The position numbers were made by a program, and so were the translations under genes. The notes beneath the pieces are model-generated. The model ran no database searches and was not told where the DNA came from. It worked only from the letters and a program-made list of their open reading frames with translations. Source: Pseudomonadota bacterium (GTDB lineage Bacteria > Pseudomonadota > Alphaproteobacteria > Elsterales > Elsteraceae). Taken from it: 5,368 nt of DNA. The stretch spans positions 1 to 5,368 of the forward strand of contig JACQAI010000539.1 in NCBI GenBank assembly GCA_016195115.1, in the 5' to 3' direction. Positions within the stretch are counted from its first letter, which is position 1, and each line of letters begins with the position of its first letter. Below, one piece after another: positions 1 to 5,368 of this stretch.

Positions 1-1970
1 ACGATGTAGTCGAGCAGGTCGACGGTGCCGAGCCCGGGATCGACCGCGACCGCGACCGCGTGGGTCGCGTAGCTGAAGGTGCCGGAGTCGACCTTCGGCT
101 TGTAGCCGGCGGTGACCTCTAGGCCGCTCGGGTCGACGTCGGCCGGCAGGGCCTGCGGGCGGCGATACCAGGTGTGGGCGATCTCGGCGACCGTGATGCT
201 GGCGGCGCCGGCGTGGAGCGCGCCGTTCTCCAGACGTACGGACTCAAAGGGCGCCTGCAGGAGATGCGCGCCGATGCGCGTGACGCGCTCCGCCAGGATA
301 CCGGACGCGCGCGCCACCGCGCCGCCGGCCATCACCATGCTGCGCGAGCCCCAGGTGCCGGTCGAGTAGGGGGTCAGCGCGGTGTCGCCGTGGATCACCT
401 TGATGCGCGAGGGATCGATGCCCAGGACTTCGTGAGCGACCTGCGCCATCGAGGTCTCCATGCCCTGGCCGTGCGACTGCACGCCGATGCGCAGCTCGAG
501 CCCGCCGTCGGGCGTCAGGCGGGCCTGCGCCTGCTCGTGACCCGGCACCATCGGGATGCCCCAGCCGTGATAGACGGCGGTGCCGTGCGCCGCCTGCTCG
601 GTGTAGATCGCGAAGCCGACGCCGATCAGCCTGCCGTCGGGCTCGCCGCGGGCTTGGCGGGTGCGCCATGACGCGAGATCGATCGCCGCGACCGCGCGCT
701 TCAGGCATTCGGGATAGTCGCCGCTGTCGAACAGCTTGCCCGTGATGTTGGTGAACGGCATGGCCTCGGGCGGCACCAGGTTGACGCGCCGGACCTCGTG
801 GGGCTCGCGGCCGACCGCGTGCGCGATCGCGTCGACCATGCTTTCCATCGCGAAGCAGACGCCGGCGCGCGCGACGCCGCGGAACGGCACGATCGGCGGC
901 TTGTTGGTGCACACCGACCGGGTGCGGTAGCTGAACGCCGGAAAATCGTAGGGTCCGGGCAGGATGCTGCCGACCTGGGCGGCCTCCAGGCACGCCGAGA
1001 ACGGGTAGACCGAGTAGGCGCCGGCGTCGACCGACGCCTCGGCGTCGAGCGCCAGCAATTTGCCGCTCCGATCGGCGTAGGCGGTGAGCTCATAAAAATG
1101 CTCGCGCGCGTTGGCGGCGGCGACCAGATGCTCGCGACGATCCTCGACCCAGCGCACCGGACGGTTGAGGTGCCGCGCCAGCCAGCCGAGGCAGACCTCC
1201 TCGGCCTGCAGCAGGCCCTTCCAGCCGAAGCCGCCGCCGACATCGGGCGCGATCACGCGGATGCGCGCCTGGTCGAGGCCGAGGCATTCGGCCAACCCGC
1301 TGCGCACGATGTGGGGCATTTGGGTCGCGGTGGTGAGCACGAGCTGGTCGAGCCGGTCGTCCCACTCGGCCACCGTCCCCTTACCTTCAAGGGGCGCCAT
1401 GCATTGGCGCGCCATGCGGAGTTGACGTTTGACGACCACGGTTGCGCCGCGCACGGCCGCGTCGAAATCGCCGATCACCGCCGCGGTCTCGAGGAAGACG
1501 TTGTCGGCCCAGTGCTCGTGGACCAGCGGCGCACCCGGGCGGATCGCCGCGCGCATGTCGGAGTTGACGGGCAGTGCGTCGAACCTGACGCCGACCGCCG
1601 CCGCGATGTCCTCGGCGGCGGCGCGCGTGTCGGCGACGCACATCGCGATCGGCTCGCCGACGAAGCGCAGTTTTCCGACCGCCAGCGACGGCTGCTCCGA
1701 GACCTTGAAGCCGGCGAGCCCGGACACCGCGCGAATATGCTTCACGCCGACCAGATCGGCGGCCTGGAACACCTGGTCCTTGTGCGCCGCGGGGATGTCG
1801 AGCCCGAGCAGCCGCGCATGCGCGACCGGGCTGCGCACGAACGCGACCTCCATCATGCCGACCAGCTTGATGTCGCCGACGAACCGGCTGCGCCCGCGCA
1901 TCAGCCGGTCGTCCTCCAGCCGCGGCAACGCCGCCCCGACGCCTTTCTTGGTCTTAGCCTGCGTGGTCAC
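1..1970 (-). CDS. Xanthine dehydrogenase/aldehyde oxidase family molybdopterin-binding large subunit, C-terminus cut by window edge
   Basis: This is a molybdenum hydroxylase large subunit, a family that binds the molybdopterin cofactor and oxidises aldehydes, purines or other N-heterocycles with water as oxygen donor. The reading frame is open from a GTG at 1970 to base 1 (656 codons plus two bases), with no internal stop. The N-terminal PRLEDDRL...GRSRFVGDI (about residues 16-34) opens the a/b hammerhead domain, and VGEPIAMCVAD follows at 104-114. Cofactor-domain motifs are GGGFG at 245-249, PFRGVARAG at 362-370 (the FRG arginine of the family) and SHGQGMET at 499-506. Family members are usually about 750-790 residues, so roughly 100-130 are missing, including the segment with the catalytic glutamate. 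The form I CO dehydrogenase motif AYXCSFR is absent, so true CO oxidation is unlikely. An in-frame GTG at 2000 is an alternative start. GTG 1970 is preferred because a GGCGGG stretch lies about 12 bases upstream and conserved sequence begins only 15 residues in. No iron-sulphur or FAD partner is visible. The family is certain; the substrate is unknown. Confidence 0.9.
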   Translation of the reverse strand, partial: MTTQAKTKKGVGAALPRLEDDRLMRGRSRFVGDIKLVGMMEVAFVRSPVAHARLLGLDIPAAHKDQVFQAADLVGVKHIRAVSGLAGFKVSEQPSLAVGKLRFVGEPIAMCVADTRAAAEDIAAAVGVRFDALPVNSDMRAAIRPGAPLVHEHWADNVFLETAAVIGDFDAAVRGATVVVKRQLRMARQCMAPLEGKGTVAEWDDRLDQLVLTTATQMPHIVRSGLAECLGLDQARIRVIAPDVGGGFGWKGLLQAEEVCLGWLARHLNRPVRWVEDRREHLVAAANAREHFYELTAYADRSGKLLALDAEASVDAGAYSVYPFSACLEAAQVGSILPGPYDFPAFSYRTRSVCTNKPPIVPFRGVARAGVCFAMESMVDAIAHAVGREPHEVRRVNLVPPEAMPFTNITGKLFDSGDYPECLKRAVAAIDLASWRTRQARGEPDGRLIGVGFAIYTEQAAHGTAVYHGWGIPMVPGHEQAQARLTPDGGLELRIGVQSHGQGMETSMAQVAHEVLGIDPSRIKVIHGDTALTPYSTGTWGSRSMVMAGGAVARASGILAERVTRIGAHLLQAPFESVRLENGALHAGAASITVAEIAHTWYRRPQALPADVDPSGLEVTAGYKPKVDSGTFSYATHAVAVAVDPGLGTVDLLDYI

Positions 1971-2106
1971 GTGTACGCCCGTCCCGCCTTGAACCGTCAC
2001 GGTTAGAGCGTGGGGCAGGGCGTTCCTGGTCTGCAAGGGCCTCGCGCGCTACCCCGGACAAGGGCCGACGGCGAACCAGGCTACGCTTGCCGCCCCGCGG
2101 AGCTCG
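1971..2106. other. Intergenic gap between permease and molybdenum hydroxylase genes
   Basis: This 136-base GC-rich stretch holds no supportable gene. The hydroxylase frame stays open upstream to a TAG at 2049-2051, but no upstream start has a convincing ribosome binding site. An 8-base direct repeat CAAGGGCC occurs at 2034-2041 and 2059-2066, and a 13-base palindrome lies at 1992-2004. I see no stem followed by a T-run, so transcription from the transporter operon may read through. The gap is also long enough to hold a separate promoter. Confidence 0.6.
1992..2004. promoter_or_regulatory. 13-base palindrome in the leader of the molybdenum hydroxylase gene
   Basis: AACCGT and ACGGTT form a perfect inverted repeat around one central base. 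It lies 22 bases upstream of the preferred GTG start at 1970, inside the 136-base intergenic gap. The position and symmetry would suit an operator for a dimeric repressor or activator, but no regulator gene is in view and no clear -35/-10 pair was found around it. It overlaps the alternative GTG at 2000. The regulatory role is inferred from position alone. Confidence 0.3.
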
Positions 2107-2988
2107 CTAGCCTTTGACGCCGCCCATCGTGAGACCCGCCGCCATGTGGCGGCGGAACGCGTAGTAGAGAATGATTGGCGGGATCGCGTAGACGATCGCG
2201 GTCGCCATCATGTAGTTCCAGGGGGCCTCGTCGCTGTTCATGAACTGGGCCAGCGCGACCGACACCGTCATGCTGTCCTTCGACGACAGCAGCAGGAACT
2301 GATAGAGGTACTCGTTCCAGGCCAGCAGCAGCGCATAGGTGCCGACCGCGACCAGCGCTGGCGCCATCAGGGGCAGATAGATGCGCAGGTAGACCTGCAA
2401 CGGCGAGGCGCCGTCGATGCGCGCCGACTCGTCGAGCTCCAGCGGGATCGACTTGGCGTATTGCAGGAAGATGAAGATCGCATAGGGCGTGGCGAAGGTG
2501 ACCATCGCGGCAATCACGGACCACGGATTGTCGCTCATCCCATAGATCTGCATGATGCGATAGAAGGGGATCGCCAGGAACGAAGCGGGGATGACGTAGG
2601 TCAGCAGCGCGGCGTTGGTCAGCAGCCAGCCGTGGCGTATGCGCATACGCCCGATCGTGAAACCGGCCAGCGTGCCGATCAGCAGCACCAGGAACATCGT
2701 CATCAGGCCGATGAAGAAGCTGTTGCCGAACTGGTGCCAGAACCGCTCCAGGTACCAGAAGCCCTGGGTCCAGACGACATGGAAGCTGTGCAGCGAGGGC
2801 TCGCGCGGGTAGACGTCGCCGCTGAACACGGCGCTGTGCTCGCTGAGCGCGATCAGCACCATGTTGTAGACCGGCAGCAGCGACCACAGCAGCAGAACCA
2901 AGCCGAGAGCGAGGCACATCATCTCGACCAGGGCGTTGCGCAGGCGATAGTTCGGCCGGCCCTTCCGGCGCGCGACGCCGGCCTTCAC
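2107..2988 (-). CDS. Carbohydrate-type (CUT1) ABC transporter permease, MalG/UgpE type
   Basis: This 293-residue inner-membrane protein is the second permease of the importer, pairing with the product of the gene just upstream to form the translocation channel. A basic cytoplasmic N-terminus (ARRKGRPNYRLR, 6-17) precedes a first membrane segment near 21-47. Further hydrophobic segments lie near 89-112, 122-142, 156-177, 207-226 and 260-278, giving the usual six. The EAA loop that docks the ATPase is at about 184-208, with SARIDGAS and then LPLM. The C-terminus GLTMGGVKG matches the conserved end of MalG-type permeases. Start is GTG, whose bases overlap the TGA of the upstream permease (GTGA, 2985-2988). 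A GAGGTG ribosome binding site lies 5 bases before it, so translation is probably coupled. Stop is TAG at 2107-2109. The length is normal and no damage is seen. The transported compound cannot be told from this subunit. Confidence 0.95.
   Translation of the reverse strand: MKAGVARRKGRPNYRLRNALVEMMCLALGLVLLLWSLLPVYNMVLIALSEHSAVFSGDVYPREPSLHSFHVVWTQGFWYLERFWHQFGNSFFIGLMTMFLVLLIGTLAGFTIGRMRIRHGWLLTNAALLTYVIPASFLAIPFYRIMQIYGMSDNPWSVIAAMVTFATPYAIFIFLQYAKSIPLELDESARIDGASPLQVYLRIYLPLMAPALVAVGTYALLLAWNEYLYQFLLLSSKDSMTVSVALAQFMNSDEAPWNYMMATAIVYAIPPIILYYAFRRHMAAGLTMGGVKG
2634..2651. repeat. 18-base perfect palindrome inside the MalG-type permease gene
   Basis: GGCGTATGCGCATACGCC is its own reverse complement across all 18 bases. 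It encodes the Arg-rich cytoplasmic turn G-R-M-R-I-R-H (residues 113-119) after the second membrane segment of the permease. Alternating arginine codons with Met and Ile may produce the symmetry by chance. It could also form a short mRNA hairpin or cruciform, or serve as a protein binding site. No function can be assigned. Confidence 0.5.
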
Positions 2989-3902
2989 AGCTGCACCTCG
3001 GCCCGGCGCAATTTGTGCATCAACACGAGGACGATCGGGATCAGAACTGGCAGCGCCGACATCACCGCCGCGACGCCAAGGCGTGGCTCGCCCATGATGA
3101 AGGCGTGACGGATGCCCAATGTGGCGAGCACCTCCGTGGTCATCGCCGGGCCGCCGCCGGTGACGAAGAACACCGCGTTGAACTCGCCCAGCGACCAGAT
3201 GGTCGAGAGCAACGTCGAGACCAGATAGAGATTGGCCATCAGGGGTATGGTGATGTGCGTGAAGCGATGCAGCGCCGACGCGCCATCGACCTCTGCCGCC
3301 TCATAGAGCTCGCGCGGAATCGCCATGCGCCCGGCAAGGAAGATCACCGTCCAGAACGGCATGTTCTTCCAGGTGTAGGCGGCGATGTTCGACGTCATCC
3401 CGAGCCCGCGGTCGTTGAGCCAGATCGGGCCGTCGACGTCGAACAGGTGGTACAGCAGGCTGTTGAGAAAGCCCCAGTTGCCGTTCAGCATCCAGTGGAT
3501 CGAGGTGAACGCCGGCAGCGACGGGATCGCCCAGGGCAGGATGTAGACCACCAACAGCGCCTTCACCCACCAACGCTTGCGCATGAAGAAGCCGGAGAGC
3601 AGAAACGCCAGAAGCATCTTCAGGTTCACGCCGATACCGACGTAGAGCAGCGTGTTCGTGACCGTGCTCAGGTAAATCGGGTCGGAGAACAGTTCACGAT
3701 ACAGCGCCGGGTCGCTGCCGAGCCACAGCCCGTACACGATCGGATAGATCACGAAGGCGAGGAAGATCGCGACGTAGGGCACGATGAAGGCGATCGCCCA
3801 GGGGAATTCCGAGCCTTGCAGCCCGGCACGACGACGACGACGGGGGCGCGGCGACGCTGCAGCCGCGGAACGGACGGGCAGCGTTTCCTGGATGCTGCTC
3901 AT
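2985..3902 (-). CDS. Carbohydrate-type (CUT1) ABC transporter permease, MalF/UgpA type
   Basis: This 305-residue inner-membrane protein is the first permease of the importer. A charged N-terminus with five consecutive arginines (RRRRR, about 21-25) precedes the first membrane segment near 36-60 (FIVPYVAIFLAFVIYP), as the positive-inside rule predicts. Further hydrophobic segments lie near 83-105, 113-132, 173-193, 222-246 and 276-296. The EAA loop for the ATPase is at about 198-222 (ELYEAAEVDGAS, then ITIPLM), and FFVTGGGPAMTTEVL (245-259) is typical of MalF/UgpA-type permeases. The ATG at 3902 has a GGCGAGGCG stretch at 3907-3915 upstream. The gene starts 16 bases after the binding-protein stop, and its TGA overlaps the next gene's GTG. 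The protein is short for MalF itself, which has a large periplasmic insert, but normal for UgpA-like permeases. The family and role are secure; the substrate is not. Confidence 0.95.
   Translation of the reverse strand: MSSIQETLPVRSAAAASPRPRRRRRAGLQGSEFPWAIAFIVPYVAIFLAFVIYPIVYGLWLGSDPALYRELFSDPIYLSTVTNTLLYVGIGVNLKMLLAFLLSGFFMRKRWWVKALLVVYILPWAIPSLPAFTSIHWMLNGNWGFLNSLLYHLFDVDGPIWLNDRGLGMTSNIAAYTWKNMPFWTVIFLAGRMAIPRELYEAAEVDGASALHRFTHITIPLMANLYLVSTLLSTIWSLGEFNAVFFVTGGGPAMTTEVLATLGIRHAFIMGEPRLGVAAVMSALPVLIPIVLVLMHKLRRAEVQL
2994..2999 (-). promoter_or_regulatory. Ribosome binding site supporting the GTG start of the second permease
   Basis: The minus strand reads GAGGTG, then five bases, then the GTG start at 2988. 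The site lies within the last codons of the upstream permease. It supports GTG as the true start and a coupled stop/start arrangement. Confidence 0.7.
3828..3842. repeat. Five tandem ACG triplets encoding a polyarginine stretch
   Basis: Five ACG units in a row on the plus strand read as five CGT arginine codons on the coding strand, in the cytoplasmic N-terminal tail of the MalF-type permease. Triplet gain or loss here would keep the frame and only change the length of the basic tail. Confidence 0.7.
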
Positions 3903-3918
3903 GGTCGCCTCGCCGGGA

Positions 3919-5295
3919 TCAGCCGAAGGTGAACTTGTTGAAGATCTCCGCCGTCCGCTTGAACGCCTTGTCGACCGCCTGGGTCGGCGTCAGGCCGTTC
4001 TTGATGACATCGTATTCCGCCCGGCCCCACAGCTGCTCGGCGTTCACCTGGCCCCACGCCGGATTGTAGGCGTTGAACACCGGGATCATCGGCCCGAGCG
4101 CGATCTTCATGTAGGGGGGGCGATGCGGGTCGCTCTTATCCAGCCAGAACGGATCGGACTCGATGAGCGACGGGATCGCCGGGAACCAGCGGCCCAGCCC
4201 GCCCTTCAGGTTCTCGTTCATGACGTCGGGCTGCATGAAGTAGCGCATGAAGTCCTTCGCCACCTCGATGTTCTTCGCCCCCTTGGGGATGTAGCCGCCG
4301 CCGGCGCCGCCCTGACCCGGCATAGGCTTGCCGTCATTGCCGTTCGGCAGGCCCATGGTGACCGACTCTTCGTAGTAGGCCTTCTTGTTGTCGATCATCG
4401 CGAGCTTGGTCGAGAGCGTGCCGTCGAAGTCCATGACGAACAGCTTTTGATGAAAGCCGTTGTTGTTGTCCGAGTCGCTCCAGCTCAGCACGTCCTCCGG
4501 AACATAGCCCTGCTTGTAGGAGGTCGTCAGATAGTCCACGGACTTGATGAAGGCCTCGCGTACTTTCGAGTCGTCGAGGTGGAGCCGCCCGTCGGGCGTT
4601 ACGACGTCCTGGCCGCCGTTGGCGATCACGAAGTGATAGAACAGATTGTTGCCGTCGTTCGGGCCGACGGTGGTCAGCGAGACGCCCTGGGCGAACAGCT
4701 TTCGCATGCCCTTCTCGCGTAGGATTTTCTGCATCGGCTTGAAGAAGTCCCAGAAGGCGTCCCAGGTCTTCGGCGCATCCTTGAGATCGAAGCCGGCCTT
4801 CTGGACCAGGTCGCCCCAAATGTGGAAGGGGGTGGCGCCTTGCTTGATCGGGCAGAGGTAGTAGCGCCTGTCCTTGGTCGTGGCGTTGGCGAATGTCGCG
4901 CAAAGCTTCGCGGTCGCGCTGAGCTTGGACTGCTGCGCTTCGACGACGTCGCTGACGTCGACCAGTTTGTTGTTCCAGGCGGCCTGCGGCAGGATGGTGG
5001 TCGGCGCATCCTGAAAGAACAGGTCCGGCACGTCGCCGCTGGTCAGTGCGGAGACGATCTTCTGGTTCAGCGGTCCGAACGGCATGATGCTGTAGTTGAT
5101 CCGATTGCCGCTCGCCTTCTCGTAATCGGCAACGGTCTTCTTGAGCGCGGCGTCCTCCTGCTTGACGAACCCCTGGCCAATCCAGAGGGCGGCGGTCTTG
5201 GCCTGGGCATTCGCGATGTATGGCCGCGCCAGCGTGCCCGCGATCAAGAGACCGGCGGATCCACGGATGACGTTGCGGCGGCTCACCTGTTTCAT
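3919..5295 (-). CDS. Extracellular solute-binding protein, family 1, of a CUT1-type ABC importer, Tat-exported
   Basis: This 458-residue periplasmic protein captures the transported compound and delivers it to the two permeases encoded just downstream. The leader has a twin-arginine motif SRRNVIRG (residues 5-12), a hydrophobic run (GLLIAGTLA) and a likely signal peptidase site after ANAQA at residue 32, indicating export in folded form by the Tat system. Family 1 features include PDLFFQDAP (90-98), the glycine-rich GQGGAGGGYIPKGAKN (327-342), a helix AKDFMRYFMQPD (346-357) and the C-terminal NPAWGQVNAEQLW region (411-423). Aromatic residues are plentiful, as in sugar-binding members. The mature part has only two cysteines, C132 and C148, which could form a disulphide. 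The ATG at 5295 has an excellent ribosome binding site. It is the first gene of the transporter cluster. The length is normal for the family (about 410-460). The ligand is unknown; sugars, sugar alcohols and glycerol phosphate derivatives are common for this class. Confidence 0.95.
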   Translation of the reverse strand: MKQVSRRNVIRGSAGLLIAGTLARPYIANAQAKTAALWIGQGFVKQEDAALKKTVADYEKASGNRINYSIMPFGPLNQKIVSALTSGDVPDLFFQDAPTTILPQAAWNNKLVDVSDVVEAQQSKLSATAKLCATFANATTKDRRYYLCPIKQGATPFHIWGDLVQKAGFDLKDAPKTWDAFWDFFKPMQKILREKGMRKLFAQGVSLTTVGPNDGNNLFYHFVIANGGQDVVTPDGRLHLDDSKVREAFIKSVDYLTTSYKQGYVPEDVLSWSDSDNNNGFHQKLFVMDFDGTLSTKLAMIDNKKAYYEESVTMGLPNGNDGKPMPGQGGAGGGYIPKGAKNIEVAKDFMRYFMQPDVMNENLKGGLGRWFPAIPSLIESDPFWLDKSDPHRPPYMKIALGPMIPVFNAYNPAWGQVNAEQLWGRAEYDVIKNGLTPTQAVDKAFKRTAEIFNKFTFG

Positions 5296-5302
5296 GGCCG
5301 CG

Positions 5303-5311
5303 TCCCTCCCT
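5303..5311 (-). promoter_or_regulatory. Ribosome binding site of the solute-binding protein gene
   Basis: The minus strand reads AGGGAGGGA seven bases before the ATG at 5295. This strong Shine-Dalgarno-like site fits the high expression expected of a periplasmic binding protein and fixes the start. Confidence 0.8.
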
Positions 5312-5348
5312 AGTCAGCGTCGAGAATTCGCGTCCCGACCATTGTGAG

Positions 5349-5363
5349 GGGCCTTGAAGGCCC
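5349..5363. repeat. Inverted repeat upstream of the transporter operon, possible operator or end of a terminator
   Basis: GGGCCTT and AAGGCCC flank a single central G, about 54 bases upstream of the binding-protein start. As RNA it would fold as a GGGCC/GGCCC stem with a five-base loop. No T-run follows on the minus strand, and only five bases follow on the plus strand before the window ends, so a terminator cannot be shown. It could instead be an operator for the transporter genes. Confidence 0.35.
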
Positions 5364-5368
5364 GCCGC

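Noticed and set aside
42..59. Three tandem GACCGC units
   Set aside because: They encode an alternating Ala-Val beta strand (AVAVAVDPG) in the hydroxylase and are explained by the protein sequence.
244..993. Minus-strand alternative frames in the hydroxylase region (244-993 and 701-1243)
   Set aside because: They are out of frame with the continuous 656-codon reading that carries the conserved family motifs, so no frameshift is needed to explain them.
1..1970. Annotation as carbon monoxide dehydrogenase large subunit
   Set aside because: The diagnostic form I motif AYXCSFR is replaced by PFRGVARAG, and no CoxS or CoxM gene is visible.
1998..2000. GTG 2000 as the start of the hydroxylase gene
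   Set aside because: It has no Shine-Dalgarno-like sequence upstream, would add ten non-conserved residues, and lies within a palindrome. It remains a possible alternative.
798..2006. A 402-codon plus-strand open frame opposite the hydroxylase gene
   Set aside because: Its product is rich in Arg, Asp, His and Gln with no recognisable domain, as expected for the reverse strand of high-GC coding sequence. The opposite strand encodes a clear family protein over the same span.
2025..2080. Possible terminator from CCTGGT and ACCAGG halves in the intergenic gap
   Set aside because: The arms are only six bases, separated by 44 bases, and no T-run follows.
2081..2917. A second minus-strand frame across the MalG-type permease
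   Set aside because: It gives an Arg/Ala/Pro-rich product without motifs. The competing frame has the EAA loop, membrane segments and conserved C-terminus.
2146..3932. Long plus-strand open frames (2146-3108 and 3015-3932) opposite the permease genes
   Set aside because: They are Arg/Asp/His/Gln-rich shadows of the two membrane proteins, with no domain or membrane pattern of their own.
3784..4722. A 312-codon plus-strand open frame opposite the binding-protein gene
   Set aside because: Low-complexity Val/Arg/Asp/His composition and no recognisable motif; the opposite strand has a complete binding protein.

Overview
The window looks like a piece of a high-GC proteobacterial chromosome, most likely an alphaproteobacterium. 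The evidence is the GC-rich coding with strong G/C bias at third codon positions, the Tat-type leader on the binding protein, and protein sequences resembling those of Hyphomicrobiales and related soil groups. The organism call is an inference from style, not from a marker gene. All four genes lie on the minus strand, so transcription runs from high to low coordinates.

From right to left, 5296-5368 is a short leader with a perfect 15-base inverted repeat (5349-5363) and a strong ribosome binding site. Positions 3919-5295 encode a Tat-exported extracellular solute-binding protein of family 1. Positions 2985-3902 and 2107-2988 encode the two inner-membrane permeases (MalF/UgpA type and MalG/UgpE type) of the same CUT1-type importer. 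These three genes are tightly packed: a 16-base gap, then a 4-base GTGA stop/start overlap. They almost certainly form one operon. No ATPase gene is in view.

After a 136-base intergenic stretch, 1-1970 encodes most of a molybdopterin-binding large subunit of the xanthine dehydrogenase/aldehyde oxidase family. It starts at a GTG and runs off the left edge before its C-terminal part. The gap carries a 13-base palindrome at 1992-2004 just upstream of the chosen start. There is no clear terminator in the gap, so the oxidase gene may be read from the transporter transcript, from its own promoter, or both.

Together the genes suggest uptake of a small organic compound by a sugar-type ABC importer, next to an enzyme that hydroxylates or oxidises a small organic compound with a molybdenum cofactor. 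Whether the two act on the same compound cannot be decided here. I see no mobile element, RNA gene, CRISPR array or clearly new system. The items in the hunt section are modest: small palindromes, missing partner subunits and the unusual pairing of genes.
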